From Xestospongia bergquistia (taxonomy: Eukaryota; Porifera; Demospongiae; Haplosclerida; Petrosiidae), in the NCBI GenBank assembly GCA_963965975.1, contig OZ014416.1, positions 5,828,001 through 5,892,000 on the forward strand: a DNA stretch of 64,000 nt. Reading direction: 5' to 3'. The notes under the pieces were generated by a model that worked only from the letters and a program-made list of their open reading frames with translations, searched no databases and had not been told where the DNA came from. The position numbers and the translations under genes were made by a program. Within the stretch, counting starts at the first letter, position 1. The number at the start of each line of letters is the position of its first letter. Shown here in pieces: positions 1 through 9,326 of the stretch.

Positions 1-1385
1 AGCAAGTACAGCAAGATCATCGTCATCTGTGTTAGCAGAGTCCTGACTTTGTTGAAGTGTAAGCTTGACTTGTGCATACGTACTACATAGGAGCCTAGCT
101 ACTGAGAATTGTGCCCAATTATTAAGCCACTTTTTCCATGCTGTTTTTGGATTTTCAGCCCACCATTTATGAAGTTGTTTCATAACAGGAGCCATAGTTG
201 CATCAAAATATGAGACTATAAAAGAAACACCATAACAGTCAATATAATACTTCATTTATTACTTTGTTTGCTGGTACATATATTGATTATTTTAACCAAT
301 TTATTGAGATATAGGTTGTGTTTATGACTAAGAAAGGCGTCTACTGACCACAAAATTAATAATTTAAAATATAATGATGCAGTTGTGTAAGCATGTTGGC
401 ATGATTAATAATCAGAGATTTAACAAAATGTAGTACTAACATTGACAATAATTGTAAGTGAAATTCTGTTATCATGTAATATAAAGCTGACCATACATAA
501 GTTGGTTAACTGAATTGATCAAATAAGTTAACAACTTACTTATGTCTTTAATTTTTAAAGACTCTTTGAAACCAGGTTTTATTAGTTCTACTTCCTTCAA
601 ACGTTCATCCCAGCCTGGCCAAAATTGGTCACAGTATTTCCCAGGGTCTTTTGCCCATTCTAACAAAAACATATTAAATTACTTCTTTAAATAATAACAT
701 ACCTGACATTTGAACAGCTTGTTGATCATAGAACTTGTAATATCCATTTTGGCCATTGTTAACAAAAGGAATGATAGGAAGTTTAAAATGCTGAGCATAG
801 AAGTCTGCCATGAAGTGACTAGGTCCATTCCAGCCTGGTTCTCCAGTACCTGGTAGACGCATTGCTCCAGCTATGAGAGAGAGAAAAAGAGAGTAAGAGA
901 GTTATAATGGTCTTTTTACATTACATTTACTTACAATCACTCCATAGTCCATTTCCTTTAAGAAAATGGGAGTCACTAATCGTCTTTACTCGTCCACTTA
1001 CATGATGCTGCATCTCTAATATAGTAACATTATGTCCGACTTGAGCAAGCTCATAAGCAGTAACTAATCCAGACATACCAGCTCCAATAATAATGACATT
1101 AATAGGGTGTGTTGTTTTAGTATGCTTGTACTTTTCTGGATTTTCTTCCTGCTTTCCATAATATTTATGGTAGGCATAATTGAGACCCCAATTACTAATA
1201 TCCAACAAGAATGGTTTTAACAGGTCGCTTTGCTGAAGTGGACTATCTGATTCTTTAGAATGATTCTGCGCTAAAGAGGTGACTTTATCATCTAATACTT
1301 CATTGAAAGATGACAATTCATCATAGAGACACCCATGCTCCCAATCAGGTTCTTCTGCTATTTTTAAGCTACTAGCCTGTGCCAT
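1..1385 (-). CDS. L-amino-acid-oxidase-like FAD flavoenzyme, 5' part (four exons, continues beyond the window)
   Basis: Predicted exons on the minus strand are 935-1385, 703-870, 540-659 and <1-215. All three junctions are in phase 1, with GT donors (GTAAGT, GTATGT, GTAAGT) and AG acceptors, giving about 318 codons before the window edge. The dinucleotide-binding motif GAGMSG lies at residues 101-106, followed by a conserved GR at about 131. Exon 2 opens with SGAMRLP, the GAMRxP signature of L-amino acid oxidases and related amine oxidases. By family knowledge such enzymes oxidatively deaminate amino acids, releasing ammonia and hydrogen peroxide. The roughly 95 residues before the FAD motif are hydrophilic with no signal peptide. 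Start chosen: the ATG at 1383-1385, the first in the open frame. Substrate-binding and C-terminal FAD regions lie outside the window, so substrate is unknown; another amine oxidase is possible. No stops or frameshifts are seen. Confidence 0.8.
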
Positions 1386-2047
1386 TTTTGTCTACACTCG
1401 TTCAGGTCAAATAACCTTTTCGCCAATTCCAACTTCTTTAAATTAGTTTCCGTAGTTGAAGTTAGTTCCTACAAAAACCACATCATAGATACTCAAACGC
1501 CTACTCAATTGGATCATTTATGTCTATGTGAGGGTGGAGAGAATGTTAACTGGGCACATTTGCACATGCGCAAGACATGTACAATTGAAGTATAAGGACA
1601 ATATGCATTGTATTTGTGTCTTCACTTTAAAACAAGTAATATATCACGCTAGTTCTCTCTTTTATATAATTACAGGCAAATGAGTGATTAGGAAATAGAC
1701 TATAGCAATCACAATTTTGTCATTCAGGGAGCATGTTTACAGATTATGAAGATTTTAATATTACATACTAGTCTCATCCCCAGACCTACTTGCAAGCGAA
1801 AAGCAGATCTGGTAACTCGAGTTGACTTTTGCATCCTCAGTAATAGGCACGAGTGTTGGTATGCAATCAGAGATAATCTGAACTTTGAATATCATTAAAT
1901 TAAAGTATTTGGAGCTAAGCATCTGGCTAGGTACTTCTGTAAGTACATCTATGAAAGCACTTGTACTTATATTTAAGATTTAATGTGTATATGTGTATAC
2001 AGAAATACGTAATTAGATCTTATTTAATTTTTTTGTTTATCATATGG
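1386..2047. other. Intergenic region between divergent genes
   Basis: This stretch lies upstream of the oxidase-like gene (-) and the ankyrin exons (+), so it probably holds the oxidase promoter. I see no convincing TATA box or coding exon. The piece around 1540-1580 is less AT-rich than its surroundings. Confidence 0.3.
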
Positions 2048-2914
2048 ATTGCAACACCTCGTACAACACCACATACTGTAGCTTACATCTATGGTCATAA
2101 TACAACAGTACAACTCTTGGAAAATGCAGGTGGTACTCCTAATTATGTAAGTGTAGGCATGTATGTAGTTGAGTGTTTGATTGTTACATATATTATGTAA
2201 ATGTACATATTTACATTAAAATGTCTCTAATTTATTACCCAAGTCTTTCTATGCATAACAATACATTTATGGATAATTATTACTTTTCTTGTAATATAAC
2301 TAATAGGTATCATTAAAACATTAATCATGTATTACTAAGGTACAACAGTCTTACTATTAATTGACTTAAATTTTGAGGGATCCACTAAATGATTGTATAT
2401 TCTGTTACACACATATTCATTTGCTCACAAGTGATGAATATAAGTATAATTATGTTGTTAATGTATATTGGAATTAACAGCAAGCAAACTTTGTTACCTT
2501 ATCTCACACTTATTGGTTAGAAGAATAAATTGAGCTACATGAATACCAGAATCTGTTCAAGTAACAGACACAACATTCTTTTCAATAAAGATCCTATAAT
2601 TTGTTCTTTTGATCTAAATTTTGATTAATGTGGACCCATCTTTGTGATTTAGAACAAATAGTGTTAGCTTTCTTTAAAGTCGATAAATTTTGTAGAGTAA
2701 CTACTAGAGAACTTGTAGTGAATTATATGTATTAATTTTAAAAAGTTACACTTGTAGACATATTTGTAATTATTATGATTTACAATATATCTATTTCTTG
2801 TTTGTGGTTTCTTAGACTGAGATCATGTTAGCAGCTGCAGCAAATGGACTAGTAGATAAAGTGAAAGAAGCTATTGAGAAGAAAATTGATATAAATGCTA
2901 AAGACTCATATTTT
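2048..2914 (+). pseudogene. Ankyrin-repeat gene fragment, two 99-bp exons
   Basis: Two segments of exactly 99 bp (33 codons, one ankyrin repeat each) end at GTAAGT donors: 2048-2146 and 2816-2914. The second has a good acceptor (pyrimidine tract plus TTAG) and reads like a standard repeat (LAAAANGLVDKVKEAI, then DINAKD). The first keeps the TP...H..A...GH...V.LL pattern with poor TPLH matches, and the base before its 99-bp frame follows GG where AG is expected, so its acceptor looks lost. One-repeat-per-exon architecture is known for ankyrin genes. I see no further repeats, start codon or terminal exon, so this is probably a relic. Ankyrin repeats bind protein partners; no specific role can be given. 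Confidence 0.55.
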
Positions 2915-2941
2915 GTAAGTTATAGCTGAATATATTTCTAC

Positions 2942-3349
2942 CTTCATGACAGCTTCAAGTGTAGTGAAGAATTCATAATATTCTACAGTAGAGCCTGTAC
3001 TGGCCACTGTAAATAATTGTCTGATTTTGGCCTCAGAAAGTTTACAACACAACATTTCATTGTTAGAGACAGTCTGAAATAGAGAAGTGAGAGAATCAAT
3101 ATCAACGACTTTATAAAACAGTCAAATGCAATCAAAAAAAAAACATAAGACGTGTAAACAAAAAGACAAAAAGATATCATTGATAACTTAACTAATTTCA
3201 GTTTACTTCAGTTAAACATGAGACACTGATGACACATGCAGCTATCTTAATATCACAGAATGACTGCATTTAGTTGGTTCTTTAGTTGAGCAATTCTTTG
3301 TAAAGTATGACAAACTAATATTAATAGTTCCTCTTGTTCTTCATTATCA
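2942..3349 (-). pseudogene. IP3-receptor-like (RIH-associated region) exon pair, decayed
   Basis: Two minus-strand exons. The first runs from 3349 to about 3250 (acceptor TTTTAG; helical peptide with LLILVCHTLQRIAQLKNQ) and contains an in-frame TGA near its end. The second is 2942-3073, exactly 132 bp, with acceptor TTTCAG and donor GTAGAA, ending in FFTTLEAVMK. The second exon matches the 132-bp exon at 22100-22231 (+) at nucleotide and protein level. The order of a NQ-containing helix then an EFFTTLEAVMK-like helix resembles the RIH-associated part of inositol 1,4,5-trisphosphate receptors, which is alpha-helical armadillo scaffold and not the pore. Family assignment is from memory of the human receptor and needs a profile search. 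Confidence 0.45.
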
Positions 3350-3456
3350 CTAAAACAGGAGATGTTAATGAGAATGAAAGAGTTCAGACAAGAAACATTC
3401 CAAGAAAAGACAAACGTTATTTACACATTCTTACATAGTATTTACTTCAAAAAAAT

Positions 3457-3672
3457 AGTCAGAACGATTGAGTACATGGACTCCAGTTCTTTCTTCTTGT
3501 ATTGTTAAACAGCCCTGCCGAAGTGACGTCCTAACAGACACTAAATAGTTATGGTGACTAAGTTAACGTTTTTAAGTATAAAATTGGCATGACTAGAGCA
3601 TGCCAAGTTGATCATTGAGATCACGTCATGATAGTAACAACAATATAACAATTCCTACATATTATCTAATCT
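3457..3672 (+). repeat. Dispersed repeat, copy 1 (pair with 10012-10232)
   Basis: This roughly 215-bp segment recurs in the same orientation at 10012-10232. Shared blocks include the GTCAGAAnGA start, AGTGACGTC, ATTGAGATCACGT and a closing CCTACATATTAT. The two copies flank the Gypsy element A neighbourhood at 6.5 kb spacing. No coding capacity or terminal inverted repeat was recognised. Confidence 0.5.
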
Positions 3673-4074
3673 GATAGTACATAATGTTCTAGTGTTAGTA
3701 GTAAACTAATCATTATATGATTATAAAGGATGCATTGTTCGTATTCCACTGTAAAATATATATAATAAATATGTATAACATGACATCATGTATAATTTCA
3801 ATATTATTAACATTAAAACTCACACAAACTTTCTTTCATGTTCACGATTAGAAACAGCTGAAAATGTCATTTATAGCAAAGGTAAGAAACATGAAGACCA
3901 AAACAACAGCCAAGAACTAAGAAAACTAAACATTTATAAGCTATATACTTGCAGACTGCAAAGACATAAGACCATATGTATGTATACCTAAGTTATAATT
4001 AGGTTGATGAAATTATCATTCTCTAAGTTACACAAAACAGCTATCCAAGTCATTATCAACTTGCATTTAAAAGC

Positions 4075-4131
4075 ACACACACACAGACACACACACACAT
4101 ATATATATATAATTTATATATATATATATAT
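4075..4131. repeat. CA/TA microsatellite
   Basis: An (AC)n run with one AG interruption passes directly into (TA)n. Confidence 0.8.
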
Positions 4132-4485
4132 TATGAAAACACTTGAACAGGAGTGTTTTATAAAGATACAAGAGTTACATGTACCTTTTGACACAATACA
4201 CAGGAATGTTACATTTAAACACAGGGTTGTAAAAAAATGGAGGGTTATATTAGGACACATAGCAATGAAGTGTACATATTTTGATAGGAAGTTGGAAGTT
4301 TACGCCACAGAAAAAACAAGTGTATACAATGAATAGAACAGTTATATTAAACACAATAGTTGCATAAGGACCAATAAGAGGATTATATTATTATTATAAA
4401 TAGTTACATTTGAACATATTAAAATTAATGTTATGATAGAGGAGGGTACATGTACATATTAGTACACAATGAATAGGACTAGACA

Positions 4486-4700
4486 CAGTGAACATTGACT
4501 TAAACAACCATTATAGTTAAGGACACAGGGTTATTTACAAGATTACATTGACACTGGGATATTATGAGGGTTACATTAGGGACAAGGGTTGTTAAGACAC
4601 AGTGAACTTAACAACAACAGCAAGTAAGGACATAGGGTTACTTACAGGATTACATAGAACCTGGGACATAATGAGGGTTACATTAGGAAGCAGTGGATAG
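4486..4700. repeat. Short tandem repeat, period about 108 bp, two copies
   Basis: The units starting CACAGTGAAC at about 4488 and 4597 each continue through GGACAyAGGGTTA, ACAnGATTACAT and ATGAGGGTTACATTAGG. Looser relatives of GGGTTA/GGACACA extend upstream from about 4220, so this may be the remains of a longer array. Confidence 0.6.
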
Positions 4701-4818
4701 AAAGCTTATTTGGACACAGTGAAAATGAGGAACACATATTAATAAAAACACAAAAGGATGAATTGATATATTAAGTGTGCACAATTAGTCTAGGACTGCG
4801 TGAAGAGAAGGATTATTG

Positions 4819-4940
4819 TGTAATATAATATTCCTCAACAAAAACAATTTACAAAAACAATCAGTTCTAAACAACATGTGCTCTAGTTTATTAACTATTA
4901 ATGTTAATTGATGTTAATTAATGTTAATTACTATCCTACA
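4819..4940 (-). repeat. 3' LTR of Gypsy element A
   Basis: 122 bp, TG...CA in element orientation. The AATAAA-like signal on the minus strand is at 4887-4892. ATTG borders it outside, matching the other end. Confidence 0.93.
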
Positions 4941-4957
4941 TAACCTCCCTCTCTTCA
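4941..4957 (-). other. Polypurine tract of Gypsy element A
   Basis: On the transcribed strand, AAGAGAGGGAGGTTA abuts the 3' LTR; this is the usual plus-strand priming site. It overlaps the last codons of pol. Confidence 0.75.
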
Positions 4958-7900
4958 AGAGCTCGTCTCAAGCGACAATGTGACATAGGGAGCATATCTA
5001 TCCGGAACTCTGCGTGTGCGGGTAGGTCGAGAAGTGGAAGGTTCTTCTAATGGGTAATTGTTAGATAATTCATCTTCAGACTCACAAACAGAATGTTCAA
5101 AAGAAGGTGGCTGCCAATATGTTGGAGAATGCCGTGGCATTCCTTTAGGAACTGGTCTAAGAGTATGGAGCCGTAAAGGATTTATATGAACTGTCTTCTT
5201 TCGTCCATCTGAGTGTGCAATTATGACAGTTGGTTGACCTGAATTGTGTTCCAAAACAGTCCATCCACTCTCCCATCTTGAACAGAGCTTTCCAGCTGTT
5301 GGTTTGGATAACCAAACATGATTACCTACTTGAAATGGTGACCTAGTATGAGCCCGAGTGTCATATGTCTTCTTCTGAGTAGATGCTGCATCGATAAGGT
5401 GCAGTTCAACTAATTCATACATCTGACTTAACTGACGTTGGAGTTGTTTAGAATAGACATATGTGTCTGTGGATAGTCCAGGTAAATCAGATGGAAGTGT
5501 GGGTTCTCTACCAAACATTAAAAGATATGGTGAGCATTTAGTAGATGTGTGCGTTGAGGATCGGTAGGCATATAGGAGAAGAGGCAGCCATTTCTCCCAA
5601 TCACTGGATTTAACACAATATGTCCTTAACATCTGCAATAAGGAGCGATTGGTGCGCTCCACTAAACCATCACCTTGGGGATGATAGGGTGTGGTTCGTG
5701 ATTTATGAATTCCAAAAGCCCAGCATGTCTCTTTTAAAAGTGTGCTCTCAAAATTAGCTCCCTGGTCAGAGTGAATATAAGTAGGTATGCCATAAATACT
5801 AAAGGTTTCAACGAGAGCTTTAACTGTACCTTCTGCTGTTTGATCCTTCAGGGGAATGGCCACAGGCCATTTAGTGAAGTAGTCTTGTATAACTAAGATA
5901 TAAGAATTGCCCTGACATGACATAGGTACTTTTAGAATATCCACTCCTAACATTTCCCAAGGTTTACCCATAGGCATATTTACCAATGGGACCGGCTGGG
6001 GTAGTGCTGGTTTTGCTTGATTGCAAGCATCACAAGAGTCGCAGTAATTTTGAGTATCTGTTGCCATTCCAACCCAGTACACATTTTCTTGTAATCTCAG
6101 TAATGTTTTCATATACCCTTGATGAGCACCTAAAGGAGCATCATGAAATTGTTGTAGATAAGTTGCTTTGAGACTTAATGGTGCTATTGGCACTAGACGC
6201 TGCTCTTTACTAACAGGTTTAATAATACAGCGATAAAGAACACCATTCTGTAACTTAAGTTGGGGCCATAGTTGAAGCCACCTTCTGTATTGTGGGTGTT
6301 TCCATTCTGTACCTTGAGGTTTTTTGTTACCGTTTGTCTTGATGTATGAAATGATTTTTGCTAGAATTGGATCATTAGTCTGTTCCTTAATCAGTTCACT
6401 TTCACTAGGTCCACAAATGACTTTTGTAGCAGCTGTACAAGGTTGCCGTGACAAAGCATCAGCATTCGCATTGTGGGTACCTTTTCTATAAAGAATTTTA
6501 AATTCAAACTCTTGAAGTTGCAAAGCCCAACGGCTTAACTTTCCTTCCATCTTCTGTGCTGACAACCACTGTAGTGGGTTGTGATCTGTATACACAGTGA
6601 AACAATGCCCCAAGAGGTAGTGTTTAAAGTACTTAATAGCATAAACCAGAGCTAAACACTCTTTTTCGATGACGCTGTAATTTTTTTCGGCTGGCTTCAG
6701 CGACCGACTACTATAAGCGATAACGTTAGGTCCTTGTTGTAATACAGCTCCCAACCCTGAGTCACTAGCATCGGTGTATAGGGTAAAGGGTAAGGAGAAG
6801 TCAGGACATTTTAAAATAGGTTGAGAAATTAAGCAGATTTTAAGTGTGGTGAAGGCTTCTTGACAAGGATTTGTCCATTGGAATGTTACACCTTTATTAG
6901 TAAGATGATAGAGGGGAGAGGCAATGTTGGCAAAATTTTTTATATATCTTCGGTAATATGAAGCCAAGCCCAGAAACCTCTGCACCTCTGTAACCGAAGA
7001 GGGGGTTGGCCAATTCTGAATAGCTTTCACTTTATTGGGATCTGGTATCATACCGTGTTTTGTAAAGGTGTGACCAAGGTAGGAAACTTCTTGCACCCCA
7101 ATAGCACATTTTTCTCCATGCAAGGTCAGACCATAATCTACTAATCTCTGAAAAACTTGTCTGAGGTGTTGTTTGTGGCTTCTTTCATCACTAGAATATA
7201 CCAAAATATCATCTACATAAACCATTGCGAAGGGTAACCCCCGAAGTACACGGTCCATTAACCGCTGAAATGTACCAGGTGACCCTGTAAGACCAAAAGG
7301 TAATCGAAGAAATTCAAATAACCCCATACCTGGGCCTGGTGAAAAGGCTGTTTTTGCTTGGTCTTCAGGTGTGATAGGGACTTGCCAAAACCCTTTCCTG
7401 CAGTCCAACTTAGTAAATACTTGTGCATTCCCTAAACGATCTTGTACTTCATCGGGTAAAGGTAAGGGATAGCTATTTTTTTCAGTCTGTTTGTTGAGTT
7501 CGCGATAGTCAATACAAATTCTTATTTCACCATTTCGCTTCGGCACGAATACACAGGGTGCCAACCAAGGGCTACTACTTTCTTGTATAATGCCTTGTTC
7601 CAACATTTCAGCAATTTGTTGTTGAACCTCTTCCTTATAGTGCACTGGTATTCGTCTTGGAGGGACACGTATTGGTTTAGAGTTCCCCGTCGGAATATGA
7701 TGGTATATTGCGTCGGTTTTTCCTGGGACAGAGCAAAACAGGGATTTATATTCCTTAATTATATCCATGTATGCATCAGAAGAGGCAGGTAGTGTAGATT
7801 TACCTGGATGAGTGAAACGTGGTATGGCGCAATTTTCAGTATCATCTTCGTCTCCTGATAAAATAGCAGCTGTGTGGTAGGAGTTTTCCCATAGCTTTTT

Positions 7901-8386
7901 CTTTGACCATGTTGTGTTCTCCCCGTAGTCCACATTTGGAACTACAGTTGTACCATTGACAGTAACAGATTTTGTCTTGTTGTCTAAACAGACATTGAAT
8001 TTGGCCAAGAAATCAGTACCCAAAATGACAGGTGCAACCAGTTGAGGGGCAACATACATCTCATGTGTCACAGACAATGTACCTATATGAAGACGTACAA
8101 TGGTAGTGTTGCATAATTCCATCTCATTGCAGGAAGCTGTGATAACATTTATAGAGGATGCTATTGAGTTATAACTCAAGCCGGCTTGTTCAAGCAAGTG
8201 TTGACTAATTAGCGATACAGAAGAACCACTGTCTAATAAAATAGCACAGTGAATATCTCGTATTTTTCCTGATATTTTTGAGAGTCGTTTAATATTTACA
8301 GGCATATCCAATGTCGAGGCCAAGTGTATTACTTCCGGTCGCCTCCCCTGGCCTGTAGAGACGACCGGGTGGCGTTTCCCCAACAC
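4955..8386 (-). CDS. pol: Pol of Gypsy element A (protease, RT, RNase H, integrase)
   Basis: The open frame of 1143 codons is counted here from its first ATG, but translation is expected by -1 frameshift from gag, entering at codon 5 and giving a Gag-Pol of about 1410 residues. Aspartic protease motif LLDSGSS (D52). Reverse transcriptase about 235-420, with [13 protein letters not shown] and YVDD at 390-393. RNase H about 535-645, with YTDAS (D539), E574/E576, YTDH (D601) and NADALSR (D643). Integrase zinc finger H748/H755/C785/C788. Catalytic triad D816, D874, E910, with 35 residues between the last two. A small basic C-terminal domain follows; no chromodomain is evident. All catalytic residues are present, so activity is plausible. 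Confidence 0.95.
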   Translation of the reverse strand: MLGKRHPVVSTGQGRRPEVIHLASTLDMPVNIKRLSKISGKIRDIHCAILLDSGSSVSLISQHLLEQAGLSYNSIASSINVITASCNEMELCNTTIVRLHIGTLSVTHEMYVAPQLVAPVILGTDFLAKFNVCLDNKTKSVTVNGTTVVPNVDYGENTTWSKKKLWENSYHTAAILSGDEDDTENCAIPRFTHPGKSTLPASSDAYMDIIKEYKSLFCSVPGKTDAIYHHIPTGNSKPIRVPPRRIPVHYKEEVQQQIAEMLEQGIIQESSSPWLAPCVFVPKRNGEIRICIDYRELNKQTEKNSYPLPLPDEVQDRLGNAQVFTKLDCRKGFWQVPITPEDQAKTAFSPGPGMGLFEFLRLPFGLTGSPGTFQRLMDRVLRGLPFAMVYVDDILVYSSDERSHKQHLRQVFQRLVDYGLTLHGEKCAIGVQEVSYLGHTFTKHGMIPDPNKVKAIQNWPTPSSVTEVQRFLGLASYYRRYIKNFANIASPLYHLTNKGVTFQWTNPCQEAFTTLKICLISQPILKCPDFSLPFTLYTDASDSGLGAVLQQGPNVIAYSSRSLKPAEKNYSVIEKECLALVYAIKYFKHYLLGHCFTVYTDHNPLQWLSAQKMEGKLSRWALQLQEFEFKILYRKGTHNANADALSRQPCTAATKVICGPSESELIKEQTNDPILAKIISYIKTNGNKKPQGTEWKHPQYRRWLQLWPQLKLQNGVLYRCIIKPVSKEQRLVPIAPLSLKATYLQQFHDAPLGAHQGYMKTLLRLQENVYWVGMATDTQNYCDSCDACNQAKPALPQPVPLVNMPMGKPWEMLGVDILKVPMSCQGNSYILVIQDYFTKWPVAIPLKDQTAEGTVKALVETFSIYGIPTYIHSDQGANFESTLLKETCWAFGIHKSRTTPYHPQGDGLVERTNRSLLQMLRTYCVKSSDWEKWLPLLLYAYRSSTHTSTKCSPYLLMFGREPTLPSDLPGLSTDTYVYSKQLQRQLSQMYELVELHLIDAASTQKKTYDTRAHTRSPFQVGNHVWLSKPTAGKLCSRWESGWTVLEHNSGQPTVIIAHSDGRKKTVHINPLRLHTLRPVPKGMPRHSPTYWQPPSFEHSVCESEDELSNNYPLEEPSTSRPTRTRRVPDRYAPYVTLSLETSS

Positions 8387-9186
8387 TGGGCATTTGTGTG
8401 ACCGTATTTGCCACAGTTAAAACATTGAAGGGTAGTACGGCAATTCTTTGCAATGTGCCCAAATTGTTGACACCTGTAGCATTGCTGGGAATGGATATTG
8501 GTTGCCTTTTTCGGTTTATTCTGATATCTGACTGCAGCAATACTAGTGTCTCGGCTGTCACTTTCTAATGAATCAAGTCTGGCACCAATATCAAGTATCA
8601 TCTCTTCTAGTTTCTGTAAACCAGGAGTACTGCCAGTAACTGACGAAGTGGTAAGATGTGCTGCTTCCTCAGGTAACTGTTCATTGTTCATCATGAGCAA
8701 GCGTGCTTTTGCTAAAGCATCTTTGGTAGTCGTGATATCAGCTGGCGAAGATCGCATTAGTTTGGCAATTTCCGTTGGGAGACCGTCAATGAAGTGATGG
8801 AGTAACATTTGTTCCTTCGCCTCCCCAGTTAACTCTGGCATGGCTATTTCAAGTAGTCTCTTAAGGTTATACAAAAAAACACGTGGGGGTTCTCCCGGCA
8901 AAAGCCTACGGCGTTCGAACTCTCTCATTACCTGAAAACGCGTTTCTTTTGTTCGAAATTCTGCCCTCAATGCTCTCACCAATGTAGAGTGATCTGTCTT
9001 ATCTTCGTCCGCCATCTCTAGGTAGGCTACCAGAACTTCTCCTTCGAGAAATGTCGGGATTTTACTTGTCTTTTTGTCATTATCCCATCCATTGGAATTA
9101 GCACATATATCAAACTTCACTAACCACTCATCTAGTTCATCGCCATCCTTAATAGTTTTAGGTAAGGCCACATGCCTATCTGCCAT
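8329..9186 (-). CDS. gag: Gag of Gypsy element A
   Basis: The 285-residue Gag polyprotein starts at the ATG directly after the primer-binding site. The N-terminal 150 residues are helical and capsid-like. Two CX2CX4HX4C zinc knuckles lie at residues 236-249 ([14 protein letters not shown]) and 255-268 ([14 protein letters not shown]); these bind RNA for packaging. The frame ends 58 bp inside the start of the pol frame. Gag codons 270-271 (GGA AAC) are the slip site for reading into pol. No stops or shifts interrupt it. A single Gag precursor is expected in the cytoplasm, assembling into particles. Confidence 0.92.
   Translation of the reverse strand: MADRHVALPKTIKDGDELDEWLVKFDICANSNGWDNDKKTSKIPTFLEGEVLVAYLEMADEDKTDHSTLVRALRAEFRTKETRFQVMREFERRRLLPGEPPRVFLYNLKRLLEIAMPELTGEAKEQMLLHHFIDGLPTEIAKLMRSSPADITTTKDALAKARLLMMNNEQLPEEAAHLTTSSVTGSTPGLQKLEEMILDIGARLDSLESDSRDTSIAAVRYQNKPKKATNIHSQQCYRCQQFGHIAKNCRTTLQCFNCGKYGHTNAQCWGNATRSSLQARGGDRK
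8335..8380 (-). promoter_or_regulatory. Programmed -1 ribosomal frameshift signal between gag and pol
   Basis: On the transcribed strand the heptamer G GGA AAC (plus coordinates 8374-8380) is in the correct register: GGA AAC are gag codons 270 and 271. A 5-nt spacer (8369-8373) leads into a stem whose arms are CCGGTCGTC (8360-8368) and GGCGACCGG (8335-8343), nine pairs including one G-U, with a 16-nt loop. Slipping back one base enters the pol frame with no stop. This matches the classical X XXY YYZ plus stem arrangement. Whether a pseudoknot forms cannot be judged by eye. Confidence 0.85.
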
Positions 9187-9189
9187 CTC

Positions 9190-9204
9190 AGACTCTGCTA
9201 CCAG
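9190..9204 (-). other. Primer-binding site of Gypsy element A
   Basis: One base inside the 5' LTR the transcribed strand reads TGGTAGCAGAGTC, the TGG start expected for annealing to a tRNA CCA end. The gag ATG follows within a few bases (9184-9186). I did not identify the tRNA. Confidence 0.7.
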
Positions 9205-9326
9205 TGTAATATAATATTCCTCAACAAAAACAATTTACAAAAACAATCAGTTCTAAACAACATGTGCTCTAGTTTATTAACTATTAATGTTAATTGATGT
9301 TAATTAATGTTAATTACTATCCTACA
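9205..9326 (-). repeat. 5' LTR of Gypsy element A
   Basis: 122 bp, identical to 4819-4940. It is very short for an LTR and contains TTAATG-type short repeats and, on the transcribed strand, an AATAAA polyadenylation-like signal. Confidence 0.93.

Larger units (their letters stand above)
3350..4485. other. AT-rich non-coding stretch
   Basis: No coding exon is supported. It holds one copy of a dispersed repeat (3457-3672) and a CA/TA microsatellite (4075-4131). Confidence 0.4.
4819..9326 (-). mobile_element. Ty3/Gypsy LTR retrotransposon A, full length and apparently intact
   Basis: The element is 4508 bp, transcribed on the minus strand. It has identical 122-bp LTRs (4819-4940 and 9205-9326) that start TG and end CA, and a 4-bp target duplication ATTG (4815-4818 and 9327-9330). 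It carries a primer-binding site, a polypurine tract, gag (9186 to 8329) and pol (8386 to 4955) in overlapping frames. Pol order is protease, reverse transcriptase, RNase H, integrase, as in Ty3/Gypsy. There is no envelope-like ORF. Identical LTRs and uninterrupted frames point to a recent insertion. By family knowledge it makes virus-like particles and reverse-transcribes its RNA. Confidence 0.95.

Noticed and set aside
4004..4336. 110-codon plus frame with HTHRHTHTYIYI
   Set aside because: The start is the translated CA/TA microsatellite and the rest has no domain.
8546..8797. Plus-strand frame of 83 codons inside gag
   Set aside because: Shadow of the minus-strand gag gene, as are the plus frames at 5986-6171 and 7583-7792.
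4819..9326. Envelope gene making element A an errantivirus
   Set aside because: Pol runs to the polypurine tract and no further ORF lies between pol and the 3' LTR.
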